In this document: positions 16,879 to 25,633 of the stretch, piece by piece
Numbering within the stretch: the first letter of the stretch is position 1
Layout: each line of letters starts with the position of its first letter
DNA from: an uncultured Bacteroidales bacterium
Lineage (GTDB): Bacteria; Bacteroidota; Bacteroidia; Bacteroidales; UBA932
Length of the DNA: 64,000 nt
Assembly (NCBI GenBank): GCA_934717185.1
Contig: CAKUYQ010000013.1
Coordinates: 13,391 to 77,390, forward strand
Direction: 5' to 3'
Notes under the pieces: generated by a model
Told to the model about the DNA's origin: nothing
Databases searched by the model: none
The model's input: the letters and a program-made list of their open reading frames with translations, nothing else
Made by a program: the position numbers and the translations under genes

Positions 16879-18963
16879 ATGAAGAAATTAGCTCTATTTC
16901 TGGCTGGTGCGCTCATGTTTGCGCAGGTGCCTTTAAAGGCTGACGAGGGTATGTGGCTGTTGCCGCTGCTTCAGAAACTTAACATAAACAAGATGCAGGA
17001 TCTTGGGTTAAAGTTGTCGGCCGAGGATATTTATAATTTTAACAACTCATCTCTTAAAGATGCCATTGTGCAGTTTGGCGGCGGTTGTACCGGAGAGATT
17101 GTTTCAGACAAAGGTCTGTTGTTTACAAATCACCACTGCGGATACAGCTCTATTCAGGCGCTAAGCTCTGTTGAGCATGACTACCTTAACGATGGTTATT
17201 GGGCAATGAACCTGTCTGAGGAGCTTCCTGTAAATGGGCTTTCTGTTACATTCATAGATAGATTTACAGATGTTACTGCTCAAGTTGAGAAGGCTTTGGC
17301 AAAGGCCAAGACAGATGCCGACAAGGAGAAGGCGTTTATGGCTCTTAAGAATAAGTTGGAGAAGGAGGCTGTTGCCGCAGATCCTACACTTAACGCTATC
17401 GTTACAAGCTTTTATGCCGGTAACCAGTACTACCTTATAACATCAAGGACATTTAAGGATATAAGATTTGTTGGTGCACCGCCTTCATCTATAGGAAAGT
17501 TTGGAGGTGATACAGATAACTGGATGTGGCCAAGGCACACAGGTGATTTCTCTGTATTCAGGGTTTACGCAGACAAGAACAACAATCCTGCTACCTATTC
17601 AAAGGATAATGTTCCATATACACCTAAGAGGTCTCTTACAATATCTTTAAAGGGTGTTAAAGAGAATGATTATGCCATGATTATGGGCTTCCCTGGCAGA
17701 ACAACCCGTTTTATGACATCTTACGAGGCAGATGAAACTCAGCACACAATCAACCCTGTTGCGATTAAAGTAAGAACCATAAAGCAGCAGATATGGAGAG
17801 AGGATATGTTGGATGATCCTAAGGTTAATATTCAGTATGCCAGTAAGTTTTCTGGCTCTTCCAACGGATGGAAGAAATGGATGGGTATGGACGAGACCTT
17901 TAACAAACTTAAGGTTATAGAGAGAAGGGCTGCAGAGGAGACTAAATTTATGGAGTGGGTTAACAAAGATCCAAAGAGGGTAGAGAAATACGGCAAAGCG
18001 TTAGAGACCATAAAGGAGGTTATTGCAAAAAGAAAGGAGGCTACTTATACACATCGTTATATGTATGAGGCTCCATACTCAATTGAATTGGTAAGAGCTA
18101 CCTCTGCCCGCTATGCCGGAGACAGAAAGGATGCTTTCTACAAAGATTACTCTGTTGGCACAGACAAGAAATTGGCGGCAGCAATGCTTAAAGTATTCAA
18201 AGAAAATGTAGCTCCGGAATATCTGTTGGATGTATATTCAACCATAGATACCCGGTTTGGCGGTAGCATAGACAAATATGTAGATTGGCTATACAGCACA
18301 TCTGTGTACACAAGTGCAGAGAAGCTCACACAGGCCGAAAAAGATAACGTAGATCTTTCCAAAGACCCGGCAAATCTTTTGAGAAAGGATATTCTTAACC
18401 TGCAATCTAAACTTGTTCCATTCATTGAGGCAGGCGAGAAGGAGTTTGAGGAGGCAAGAAAAGCATACGTTGCAGGAGTTATGGAGATGGGCGGAGACAA
18501 GCCTATGTACCCCGATGCAAACTTTACTTTAAGATTAACATACGGCAGCGTATTGCCATATTCGCCTAAAGATGCCGTTGTATATAACTACTACACCACT
18601 TTAGATGGTGTTATGGAGAAGGAGGATCCAACCAACTTTGAATTTGTGGTTCCTGCAAAGTTAAAGGAGCTTTGGAAAAACAAAGATTTTGGAAGGTATG
18701 CGATGCCAAACGGCAAACTCCCTGTTGCATTCCTCTCTAACAACGATATTACCGGCGGTAATTCCGGAAGCCCTGTCCTTAATGACAAAGGGGAGCTTCT
18801 TGGACTTGCATTCGACGGCAACTGGGAGGCAATGAGCGGCGACGTTATCTTTGAACCTGAACTTCAGAGATGTATAAACGTTGATGTAAGATATGTACTG
18901 TTCATTATAGATAAGTTTGGCGGAGCCGGTTATCTGCTTGATGAGATGAAGTTAGCTGAATAA
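16879..18963 (+). CDS. S46-family dipeptidyl-peptidase, DPP7-like
   Basis: This 694-residue periplasmic serine peptidase removes dipeptides from peptide N-termini, feeding amino-acid fermentation. It has a signal peptide (MKKLALFLAGALMFAQVPLKA), the catalytic His in TNHHCGYSS (residue 85), Asp in PRHTGDFS (residue 223) and Ser in TGGNSGSPV (Ser629). At 18 residues after the Ser it has Gly (FDGNWEAMSGD). In this family Gly at that place is associated with DPP7 (hydrophobic P1) and Arg with DPP11 (Asp/Glu P1), so DPP7 is favoured. It overlaps the start of mrp by one base. Confidence 0.92.
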   Translation: MKKLALFLAGALMFAQVPLKADEGMWLLPLLQKLNINKMQDLGLKLSAEDIYNFNNSSLKDAIVQFGGGCTGEIVSDKGLLFTNHHCGYSSIQALSSVEHDYLNDGYWAMNLSEELPVNGLSVTFIDRFTDVTAQVEKALAKAKTDADKEKAFMALKNKLEKEAVAADPTLNAIVTSFYAGNQYYLITSRTFKDIRFVGAPPSSIGKFGGDTDNWMWPRHTGDFSVFRVYADKNNNPATYSKDNVPYTPKRSLTISLKGVKENDYAMIMGFPGRTTRFMTSYEADETQHTINPVAIKVRTIKQQIWREDMLDDPKVNIQYASKFSGSSNGWKKWMGMDETFNKLKVIERRAAEETKFMEWVNKDPKRVEKYGKALETIKEVIAKRKEATYTHRYMYEAPYSIELVRATSARYAGDRKDAFYKDYSVGTDKKLAAAMLKVFKENVAPEYLLDVYSTIDTRFGGSIDKYVDWLYSTSVYTSAEKLTQAEKDNVDLSKDPANLLRKDILNLQSKLVPFIEAGEKEFEEARKAYVAGVMEMGGDKPMYPDANFTLRLTYGSVLPYSPKDAVVYNYYTTLDGVMEKEDPTNFEFVVPAKLKELWKNKDFGRYAMPNGKLPVAFLSNNDITGGNSGSPVLNDKGELLGLAFDGNWEAMSGDVIFEPELQRCINVDVRYVLFIIDKFGGAGYLLDEMKLAE

Positions 18964-20093
18964 TGAAAGATATTTTAGATATTCTTAAAACTGTGATCCA
19001 CCCCGCTTACGACAAGAGCGTGGTGGATCTTGGGCTTATAGAGGATGCCAAAATCGAGACCTCTTCAGACGGAAAGGTTGAAAAGGTAAAGCTCAAACTT
19101 GTGTTTAAAGCTCCCGATGCCCTTAGTGGAGAGATTAAGAGGGCTTGTGAGGCGGCATTGCAAAAGGTTTACACGGGAGCCAAAATAAGCATAATGGAAC
19201 TTGTGCGCGAAAAGGCTGCAAAGAATGGTACCAATATAAACGACCTTACCAAGGATGATCTTGGCGGGATTGGCAAAATTATAGCTGTTGCCTCCGGCAA
19301 GGGGGGTGTTGGAAAATCTACGGTATCTGTGAATCTTGCCATAACTCTCGCAAAGATGGGTTATAAGGTTGGTCTTGCAGATGCAGATGTTTACGGCCCG
19401 TCCATCCCAAAGATGACTCATACAGAGGGGGAGATTCCCAATGTTGAGTTCATCTACGAAGATGGCTACACAGATGATGGTACAGCGGAAAGCCTTACCC
19501 AACAGGGTGTTGCAAATCGTCATGGCAAATGTGTAAAACAACTCATTGTTCCAATTGAAAAATATGGGGTAAAATGGATGAGTATAGGTTACTTTGCCGC
19601 ACCGGAGCAGGCTCTTATCTGGAGAGGCCCAATGGCATGCAATGCTTTAAAACAGATGATCTTGCAGGTTAAATGGGGAGAGCTGGACTTTCTGCTTATA
19701 GATCTGCCGCCCGGAACAGGTGATATCCATATTACATTAGTACACGATATTCCACTTACAGGTGCTGTTATAGTTACCACACCACAGGATGTTGCGCTTG
19801 CAGATGTAGAGAAGGGTATAAACATGTACCGTAACAAAGATGTGAACAAACCTATCCTTGGGCTTGTTGAGAATATGTCTTGGTTTACACCTGCAGAGTT
19901 GCCAAACAACAGATATTATATTTTTGGCAAGGATGGGGGAAAGAGAATGGCAGAGAAATATGGTGTTGAACTTCTTGGGCAAATTCCATTGGTACAGAGC
20001 ATTAGAGAGAGCGGAGATGAGGGTGAGCCTGCCGCGCTTAAATATGAACCTGTCTACAATGCCTTTAAAGGTGTGGCAGAGAAATTAGTTTAG
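18963..20093 (+). CDS. mrp: Mrp/NBP35-family iron-sulfur carrier ATPase
   Basis: This 376-residue protein has an N-terminal DUF59/MIP18 domain (residues 5-90) and a deviant-Walker P-loop ATPase domain (ASGKGGVGKSTVSVNLA, DADVYGPSIPKM, DLPPGTGDIHIT). It is proposed to deliver Fe-S clusters to apoproteins. The CxxC metal-binding pair of E. coli ApbC, expected between VENMSWF and YYIFGKDGG, is absent and reads TPAELPNNR. Its ATG overlaps the stop of the S46 peptidase (TAATG), so the two are translationally coupled. The folate cyclo-ligase gene follows. Confidence 0.93.
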   Translation: MKDILDILKTVIHPAYDKSVVDLGLIEDAKIETSSDGKVEKVKLKLVFKAPDALSGEIKRACEAALQKVYTGAKISIMELVREKAAKNGTNINDLTKDDLGGIGKIIAVASGKGGVGKSTVSVNLAITLAKMGYKVGLADADVYGPSIPKMTHTEGEIPNVEFIYEDGYTDDGTAESLTQQGVANRHGKCVKQLIVPIEKYGVKWMSIGYFAAPEQALIWRGPMACNALKQMILQVKWGELDFLLIDLPPGTGDIHITLVHDIPLTGAVIVTTPQDVALADVEKGINMYRNKDVNKPILGLVENMSWFTPAELPNNRYYIFGKDGGKRMAEKYGVELLGQIPLVQSIRESGDEGEPAALKYEPVYNAFKGVAEKLV

Positions 20094-20100
20094 GTTTAGA

Positions 20101-20730
20101 ATGAGATCAAACATGAAGCCGAACATGAAAAAATTTGATATGGCGAAAAAGATTTTTTCACAAAAACCGCTATCTCCGCAGGATGTAATCTTCAATGAGA
20201 AGAAATTGCTCAGAAAAAAGATAAAGACGCTTAAGGAGGAGATGAGTCTGCCTGAAAGGAATGCCATCTCTATGGTTACCCTTGCCAAATTGGAGGCAGA
20301 GCCGGAGTTCAAATATGCCCGCACCTTTTTAATCTATTTTTCGCTTCCCGACGAGGTTCAGACAGAGGCTTTTATAGATAAGTGGCATTCACTTGGTAAG
20401 AGGGTAGTGCTCCCTTTGGTGGTTGGGGATGATCTTGTTCTTAAGGAGTATGATCCCAAGAAGCTGCAGGAGGGGTATAAAGGGATTTATGAGCCTACGG
20501 AGGATTCTGTTACGGTTGAACCGTCTGAAATAGACCTTGCAATTATTCCCGGTGTCGCTTTTGACTATAAAGGTAACAGAATGGGGCGCGGAAAAGGGTT
20601 TTATGATAGGTTCCTGCCAAAACTCACCTGTCCTGTATGGGGCGTTGCTTTCCCCTTCCAGATGGTTAAGGAGATTCCGTGTGAGGAGTTTGATAAACCT
20701 GTAGATAAGGTGTTCTATATAAATGAGTAG
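20101..20730 (+). CDS. 5-formyltetrahydrofolate cyclo-ligase family protein
   Basis: This protein converts 5-formyl-THF to 5,10-methenyl-THF with ATP. The family motifs KKLLRKKIKTLKEEM, FLIYFSLPDEVQTEAFI, GVAFDYKGNRMGRGKGFYDRFL and the closing VWGVAFPFQMV are all present. The start is uncertain: ATG codons at 20101, 20113, 20125 and 20140 are in frame, and the family N-terminus fits any start up to 20140. The upstream gene ends 7 bp before the first ATG. SLPDEV at residues 82-87 contains a near-match to the dispersed 11-mer. Confidence 0.9.
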   Translation: MRSNMKPNMKKFDMAKKIFSQKPLSPQDVIFNEKKLLRKKIKTLKEEMSLPERNAISMVTLAKLEAEPEFKYARTFLIYFSLPDEVQTEAFIDKWHSLGKRVVLPLVVGDDLVLKEYDPKKLQEGYKGIYEPTEDSVTVEPSEIDLAIIPGVAFDYKGNRMGRGKGFYDRFLPKLTCPVWGVAFPFQMVKEIPCEEFDKPVDKVFYINE

Positions 20731-20740
20731 ATATCCCTTT

Positions 20741-22081
20741 TTACAGAGTTTCTAAAAAATCTGCAAAGGCAGAATAGTTCTTAGTGCTGTCCCAGCCAAG
20801 TTCCCACTCGGTACGGGCAGCACGTTTCATATTGAGTAATTTGTCGGGAGGCAAAAGGATAAAATTCTCTATCTCTGTTGCAAGATTGGTGGCGGTAATA
20901 TCTGCATTGACCAACTTCCCAAAAGGGGCTGAATCTCTGTTATAGACAATTTCACCAACTCCGCCTACGTTTGTGGCAAGTACCGGAATACCAAACGAGA
21001 GAGCCTCCATAATGGAAACCGGAACGCCTTCGCTGCTGCTTACCTGAACGAAAAGATCGCAATCCTCTTGTCTGTAGTAGTTTAACACATTGTTATGTTC
21101 CATCTCTCCCTTAAGGTCATATACAACCTCTCCATCCTCCTCCAATGTAACTTTTGTTTTAATATCGTCTAAAAGCAGACCATTTCCAATGTGAGTCCAT
21201 TTTATTCCGTCATAGCCGTTTTCCCACATCCTTTCTAAAAATGCCACGTCGTTTTGGACAATCTTTAGGGCGTCTGCAATAAGCCCTACGCGTTTTAGAG
21301 GAATAATGTTGGAACAGCTTATAATGTGAAACAGCGAGCCTTCGAACTCCGGCCCTATCCTCTTTGGAATAATGTCACCGCAACTGCCTAACCTGTATGT
21401 GCATACATTCTTGGGTTGAATGCCCGGATATCTGTTTTTGATATATTCCTTTCCGTTTTTTGAAATAGTAACCGCGTAGTCTATTTGTGGAAGGAGGTGC
21501 TTTCTAAATGGCAGGTATCCTTTTACCTCCTCGTAAAGGTCCGATCCATGGAATCGCACAACGAATGCAGGCATCTTGTCTGCAGACTTTTTAAACTTGT
21601 GTGCTATCAGCTTTTTTAATTCCGGCACAAGAAGGGCAGATTTGTCTCCCCAATAGAAATAGGCAACACTGCACTCGTTTAGTTCGCATAAAATCTTGTT
21701 GACAATAGATTTGTCTGCAACAATGGAGTTGTATATTAGTGCATAATTTAAAAACAGTCTTAATCTTTTTGCATGCAGGAAACAACCCTTTGAAAAAAAC
21801 TCTGTAATCTGCCATAGTGGGGGGATAATTTTAAGCCCCTTCCTTATAAGTCCTTTTTTGTCTTTGTGATCAAAGGGTATAAGAGCTTCGCAAATCTTTA
21901 TATTCTTAAACTTAAAGCAATTCTTATTATTTATGGAGAGCGTGGCGGCATCTGCCGGGATATAGAGGGGATGTATATAGATCTCGCTGAACCTGCCGGC
22001 AAGATATGGAATTTCATCATCCAAAAATGTCTCGCCATTGCCAAAAGGATAGCTGTTGGTAAATAATAATAATTTGCTCAT
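20741..22081 (-). CDS. Glycosyltransferase family 4 protein
   Basis: This 446-residue cytoplasmic or membrane-associated transferase has the GT-B fold. The N-terminal half has LLFTNSYPFGNGETFLDDEIPYL; the C-terminal half has the nucleotide-sugar site SSSEGVPVSIMEALSFGIPVLATNVGGVGEIV with the paired Glu residues of GT4. The acceptor is probably a surface polysaccharide or glycolipid. It is convergent with the folate gene and stands alone rather than in a capsule cluster. A -7 box lies 19 bp upstream (22100-22107). Confidence 0.88.
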   Translation of the reverse strand: MSKLLLFTNSYPFGNGETFLDDEIPYLAGRFSEIYIHPLYIPADAATLSINNKNCFKFKNIKICEALIPFDHKDKKGLIRKGLKIIPPLWQITEFFSKGCFLHAKRLRLFLNYALIYNSIVADKSIVNKILCELNECSVAYFYWGDKSALLVPELKKLIAHKFKKSADKMPAFVVRFHGSDLYEEVKGYLPFRKHLLPQIDYAVTISKNGKEYIKNRYPGIQPKNVCTYRLGSCGDIIPKRIGPEFEGSLFHIISCSNIIPLKRVGLIADALKIVQNDVAFLERMWENGYDGIKWTHIGNGLLLDDIKTKVTLEEDGEVVYDLKGEMEHNNVLNYYRQEDCDLFVQVSSSEGVPVSIMEALSFGIPVLATNVGGVGEIVYNRDSAPFGKLVNADITATNLATEIENFILLPPDKLLNMKRAARTEWELGWDSTKNYSAFADFLETL

Positions 22082-22099
22082 GTTGTTACAGATTTATTG

Positions 22100-22107
22100 C
22101 AAATTTA
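22100..22107 (-). promoter_or_regulatory. -7 box (TAAATTTG) for the glycosyltransferase gene
   Basis: This TAnnTTTG match on the minus strand lies 19 bp before the ATG at 22081. The MITE-like copy 1 lies directly upstream of it. Confidence 0.45.
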
Positions 22108-22123
22108 ATTAAACTATTGGTAG

Positions 22124-22236
22124 TTAAGTAATCTTAAAAAAATAACTTGGTAATCTTTAATTGTCTTTTCGGTCTAAATTTCTTTTCTCAAAAATACTGC
22201 TAAATCTTTACCAACTTATTTTTTAGCGCTTACTAA
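22124..22236. repeat. MITE-like element, copy 1 (113 bp)
   Basis: The element runs from TTAAGTAATCTTAAAAAAAT to AACTTATTTTTTAGCGCTTA then CTAA. Its two ends are imperfect inverted repeats of about 34 bp. It lies between a terminator and the glycosyltransferase promoter and contains no ORF. Confidence 0.8.
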
Positions 22237-22247
22237 TGCAACAAAAT

Positions 22248-22274
22248 AAGGGTGGCCTGTGAGACCACCCTCTT
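22248..22274 (-). terminator. Terminator of the TPR lipoprotein gene
   Basis: AGGGTGG and CCACCCT form a stem with a 9-nt loop. On the minus strand it is followed by TATTTTG, 32 bp beyond the stop at 22306. Confidence 0.7.
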
Positions 22275-22305
22275 GATACTTTAAAATTGCCTTATTAGAC
22301 AATCT

Positions 22306-23970
22306 TTATAGTTTTGCAAACTCAATATCATTCTTAGCCCTTGCTGCCAACTTCTCATCTTTAGAAGCCTTCTCAATAAACTCTTTAGCAGCTGCAGAGT
22401 TGCCCTGACGAGCAGCTACAATAGCTCTAAGGTAGTTAGATTTAGGGCATTTGCAGTGGATAGCTGCACCTGCTTTTGCATTCTCGCCTACTAACAAATA
22501 TGCAAGAGCCTCATTCTCGGCACCTGTTCCTGCGAGAGCAGCAACTGCCTGCTGGTATTTACCGTCTAAGATATCCAAAGCAGCCTGATTGTACTTAGCT
22601 TCAGGTAGGTTAGATTTTGAAAGATAATCTGCAGCAGCTTTGTAGTTCTCCTGTTGCATAGCTACAACACCCATGTTGTTATAGTAGCTTGGAGTCTTCT
22701 CAGACATCTTGTCAAGAGCGCTCTTGGCATCTGCAGCTTTACCCTGTATAAGATAAAGAGCTGCCATATTGTTGTATGCGCGGCTGCTGTTGTATTTCTT
22801 AGCTGCCTGCTCATATAGTTTCATCTTGTCAGCCGGATTTTTCTTAAGAGTTGCAGCTGCATAAAGCAATGCCTCTTCGTCCAACTCGTCTATGTTGTTC
22901 TCTATCATATCGTTGATCTCGTCATCTGTCCAGTTCTGGTAGTCAACATTGGCAATGATTCTTGCTCTTCTAAGTTGAGGAAGGATCTTGTCTGCCAAAA
23001 TTTGGAATACAGATGACATATTCTTAATCTCCTGCTCTCTTACAGCCGGATCTGAGTACATAGAAAGAACTCTTAGAATAAGCTCTTTATCCTCTATGTT
23101 AGATGCAGAAACCAACTCCTGGAAACCTTCCCAGTCCTCATTTACATGAGATGCGTTAAGATCTGCGTCCAAAGCAGTTTTGTTCTTCTTTGCAATCTTC
23201 TTCTGGAAAGCTTTGGTTGCAGTGTTCATTCTCTTCTCAGACAAAGATGCGTTCAATGCCTCTTTACCGTCCGGTGAAGCGTAAGCTATAATGTCGTTAG
23301 AGGTAAGGGTTCTTCTCTCATCGTTTGCAACAGATTTAAGGAACTCCTCAAACTCTTTGATCTCTTTCTTTGTAAGCTGGCTGTTTCTAACCTCTGCCTG
23401 ATTGATTACATAAAGGATCTGGCTCTCTTTCTGCTCTTTGATAATCTTCTGATAGTTATCTGTCTCGAAAGTAGGTGTACCCTCTGTGCAAACTAACATA
23501 TAGGTTGTATTTGTTCCGTCTGCAATCTTGAATGGTGCAGGGTAAACAAACTTTTTGGTTTTGGTTTTGTTGTAAACGGTAGCTCTAAGTTCCAAAACAG
23601 CTTTCTCCATTCCCGGAACATAGTTGAAAGATACATTTCTCTTGTATGTACCACCCTGCTCAAAAGGAACAGTTGTGTAGTTTTCAAGAACTTTCTCACC
23701 CTGTAGAGTGAAAGTCTCGCCGGCTACCTCACCACCTTGGTAAACCATTACAGGGGTGATCTCCAAAATAGCCTTTTTAAGGAAATATTTACCTGGGAAA
23801 GTTACTGAATATGTTGCATCAATCTTACCTGCAACAGCCTCTAGAACCTGAGGTTCACAATTGGTTGTAACCATGCTTGCATACTTGGCCATCTTTGATG
23901 GATTGCTACAAGCAACGAGTGCTAAGCTCAAAACCATGAGACTTAGAAATCTGAAAGATAATTTTTTCAT
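22306..23970 (-). CDS. Lipoprotein with OmpA-like segment and C-terminal TPR repeats
   Basis: I choose the ATG at 23970, which gives the signal and lipobox MKKLSFRFLSLMVLSLALVAC (Cys21); an upstream in-frame start would hide it. The protein has about 554 residues. Residues 25-185 are beta-rich. Residues 195-275 include an OmpA-like pattern (DIIAYASPDGKEALNASLSEKRMNTA). Residues 370-550 hold TPR-type helices (SSRAYNNMAALYLIQGKAADAKSAL, PSYYNNMGVVAMQQENYKAAADYL). It resembles envelope TPR lipoproteins common in Bacteroidales, with no defined function. A -7 box lies at 24061-24068. Confidence 0.82.
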   Translation of the reverse strand: MKKLSFRFLSLMVLSLALVACSNPSKMAKYASMVTTNCEPQVLEAVAGKIDATYSVTFPGKYFLKKAILEITPVMVYQGGEVAGETFTLQGEKVLENYTTVPFEQGGTYKRNVSFNYVPGMEKAVLELRATVYNKTKTKKFVYPAPFKIADGTNTTYMLVCTEGTPTFETDNYQKIIKEQKESQILYVINQAEVRNSQLTKKEIKEFEEFLKSVANDERRTLTSNDIIAYASPDGKEALNASLSEKRMNTATKAFQKKIAKKNKTALDADLNASHVNEDWEGFQELVSASNIEDKELILRVLSMYSDPAVREQEIKNMSSVFQILADKILPQLRRARIIANVDYQNWTDDEINDMIENNIDELDEEALLYAAATLKKNPADKMKLYEQAAKKYNSSRAYNNMAALYLIQGKAADAKSALDKMSEKTPSYYNNMGVVAMQQENYKAAADYLSKSNLPEAKYNQAALDILDGKYQQAVAALAGTGAENEALAYLLVGENAKAGAAIHCKCPKSNYLRAIVAARQGNSAAAKEFIEKASKDEKLAARAKNDIEFAKL

Positions 23971-24060
23971 TTTGTATATAATTAAAATGTGATTACTACA
24001 TAAAAACACTATTCTGCCTCCACATCTTCTGTAAAAACAAAACAGTCCTTCAAACATTGG

Positions 24061-24068
24061 CAAAGATA
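24061..24068 (-). promoter_or_regulatory. -7 box (TATCTTTG) for the TPR lipoprotein gene
   Basis: This TAnnTTTG match on the minus strand predicts an 85-nt leader, supporting the ATG at 23970 as the start. Confidence 0.5.
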
Positions 24069-24118
24069 GTTATTTTTTCAAAAGAAAATTGTCTGAAAAG
24101 TTAAATTCTGCATTATGT

Positions 24119-24868
24119 TTACAAATCTGTCTCATTCAGATATTTTAAATCCTCCGGGGTGTCAACCGCATGTGTCTTGTACTCTGTAATTGCAGTTTTT
24201 ATTCTGTAACCGTTTTCAAGCCACCTCAACTGCTCAAGTTTCTCTGTTTTTTCGAGGAAACTTTGAGGAAGTGCGCAAATCTCTTTAAGGACATAGGATC
24301 TGTATCCGTACATCCCTACATGTCTGTAAAATCTTCCGTTTTTCAACACCTCGTCTGTTACCTCTACACCTCTGGAAAATGGAATTGGTGATCTGCTGAA
24401 GTAGAGCGCATAACCCTCTTTGTCTGTTACAACTTTTGGAGAGTTGCAGTTATTGTACTCCTCTAAGCTGTCTACACGCATTACAAGAGTTGCTATATCT
24501 GCATTGTCTTTTGAAAGAAGTTCTCCCACGAGCCTTATCTGCTCCGGCTGTATATATGGTTCATCCCCCTGAACATTTATCACGGCATCATAGTGTACCC
24601 CTGTCTCCGCTGAGAATCTCTCCAAAGCCTCAAGACATCTGTCTGTGCCGCTTTGATGCTTGGTTGATGTCATAACGGCCTTTCCGCCAAACTCCTTTAC
24701 CCTGTTGTATATCCGCTCGTCGTCTGTGGCAACGCATACATCATCGTATGCTTTTTGTGATTGTTCGTAAACCCTCTGTATCATAGGTTTACCTTTGATT
24801 ATTGCTAATGGCTTACCGGGAAATCTGGATGAAGCGTATCTGGCCGGTATTAAAACTAGTATTTTCAT
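24119..24868 (-). CDS. kdsB: 3-deoxy-manno-octulosonate cytidylyltransferase
   Basis: The enzyme activates KDO as CMP-KDO for lipopolysaccharide core assembly. I choose the ATG at 24868 (MKILVLIPARYASSRFPGKPLA), since the motif begins at residue 6 as in the family; an in-frame upstream start falls in the promoter. The protein of about 249 residues has CVATDDERIYN, HQSGTDRCLEAL, VINVQGDEPYIQPEQI and YFSRSPIPFSRG. It stands alone, with a -7 box at 24893-24900. Confidence 0.96.
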   Translation of the reverse strand: MKILVLIPARYASSRFPGKPLAIIKGKPMIQRVYEQSQKAYDDVCVATDDERIYNRVKEFGGKAVMTSTKHQSGTDRCLEALERFSAETGVHYDAVINVQGDEPYIQPEQIRLVGELLSKDNADIATLVMRVDSLEEYNNCNSPKVVTDKEGYALYFSRSPIPFSRGVEVTDEVLKNGRFYRHVGMYGYRSYVLKEICALPQSFLEKTEKLEQLRWLENGYRIKTAITEYKTHAVDTPEDLKYLNETDL

Positions 24869-24892
24869 TCTTTCAAAATTTCTAAAACCGAA

Positions 24893-24900
24893 CAAATATA
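24893..24900 (-). promoter_or_regulatory. -7 box (TATATTTG) for kdsB
   Basis: This TAnnTTTG match on the minus strand lies 24 bp before the ATG at 24868. Confidence 0.5.
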
Positions 24901-24908
24901 GCAAAATT

Positions 24909-24967
24909 AATAGTTGAAAGTGTATTGTTTATAGCTTTGGCGTTAGCGTTAGCTTTAGCTATTTTTA
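24909..24967. repeat. Hexamer repeat (TTRGCN)n with AT-rich module
   Basis: The AT-rich module TAGTTGAAAGTGTATTGTTT is followed by TTGGCG TTAGCG TTAGCT TTAGCT, four degenerate hexamers in tandem. It separates kdsB from the RHS island. Confidence 0.7.
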
Positions 24968-25390
24968 CCTATTTAGATCATTGTCAAGATACAATCCATT
25001 TAAGTTTTTAGCTCTATATACTATGTCGTGTGATCTTTTTTCTTTATAAATTGTTTTTCCTCCATAATCAAAACCTACTATCCCCGCATTAGGAGCTATT
25101 GCTATACCAAATATAGAATCACGTGGAAAAATTTTCTTCAACTCAAGTTTATAATAATGATTAACTTTAATTTTTTCACCATTAGCTTTCACTTTAGGGT
25201 CAGTAAGAATCTTAAACAGGGAATCATTTCTTTTTGCATAGATAATATAAAACTTCCCCTTATCCTTTATGGCTTTGATTTTAAACAGAGTCATCCTATT
25301 TGATTCACCTTCTCTGCAAAGTGAACTGTTATTCATAACAGAACACCCAATAAACATACTTGCAATAAATAATAATAACAATGTTCTCAT
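24965..25390 (-). CDS. Small AT-rich lipoprotein, candidate immunity protein
   Basis: I recognise no family. The 141-residue protein has a lipoprotein signal (MRTLLLLFIASMFIGC, Cys16) followed by a short beta-rich domain (FKIKAIKDKGKFYIIYAKRNDSLFKI, YYKLELKKIFPRD, GIVGFDYGGKTIYKE). Base composition is clearly AT-rich compared with kdsB and the RHS core. It lies at the end of a run of AT-rich small genes behind the RHS toxin tip. Immunity proteins or recently captured genes are expected there, and a periplasmic location would suit neutralising an incoming toxin. The function is inference. Confidence 0.65.
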   Translation of the reverse strand: MRTLLLLFIASMFIGCSVMNNSSLCREGESNRMTLFKIKAIKDKGKFYIIYAKRNDSLFKILTDPKVKANGEKIKVNHYYKLELKKIFPRDSIFGIAIAPNAGIVGFDYGGKTIYKEKRSHDIVYRAKNLNGLYLDNDLNR

Positions 25391-25402
25391 ATCTAATTTT
25401 AT

Positions 25403-25465
25403 TTAAGTAATCTAAAAAAAATAACTTGGTAATCTTAAATTGTCTTTTCGGTCTATAATTCTTTT
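25403..25465. repeat. MITE-like element, copy 2 (5' part only)
   Basis: The copy holds the TTAAGTAATCTAAAAAAAAT end and the internal block TGTCTTTTCGGTCTATA but lacks the AACGCTTACTAA end. The stop codon of the small broken ORF at 25453-25633 falls inside it. Confidence 0.7.
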
Positions 25466-25633
25466 AACTCTACATTCTTAGTGCTATCCTTAGTTATATC
25501 CAAAAGTTTGTACACATCCGTTCTTTCAACATCATGCCATAATTTAATAAGATGAATAATATTGCCTTTGGGTTTATAAGTATAATAGTAATCTATAAAA
25601 AAGAGACATAACAGCACTCCCAAAATAGTTCAT
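25453..25633 (-). pseudogene. Small membrane-protein ORF, apparently frameshifted
   Basis: An ATG at 25633-25631 overlaps the stop of the upstream gene (TAATG), a typical coupled start. In its frame it reads MNYFGSAVMSLFYRLLLYL and stops. A one-base shift in the six-A tract at 25597-25602 (six T on the coding strand) continues as FFIDYYYTYKPKGNIIHL and then KLWHDVERTDVYKLLDITKD to a stop at 25453. The second half looks like genuine protein. It could be a gene of about 60 codons with an inactivating indel, a TTG/GTG-started gene in the second frame, or a sequencing error in a homopolymer. The end lies inside MITE copy 2. Confidence 0.45.
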
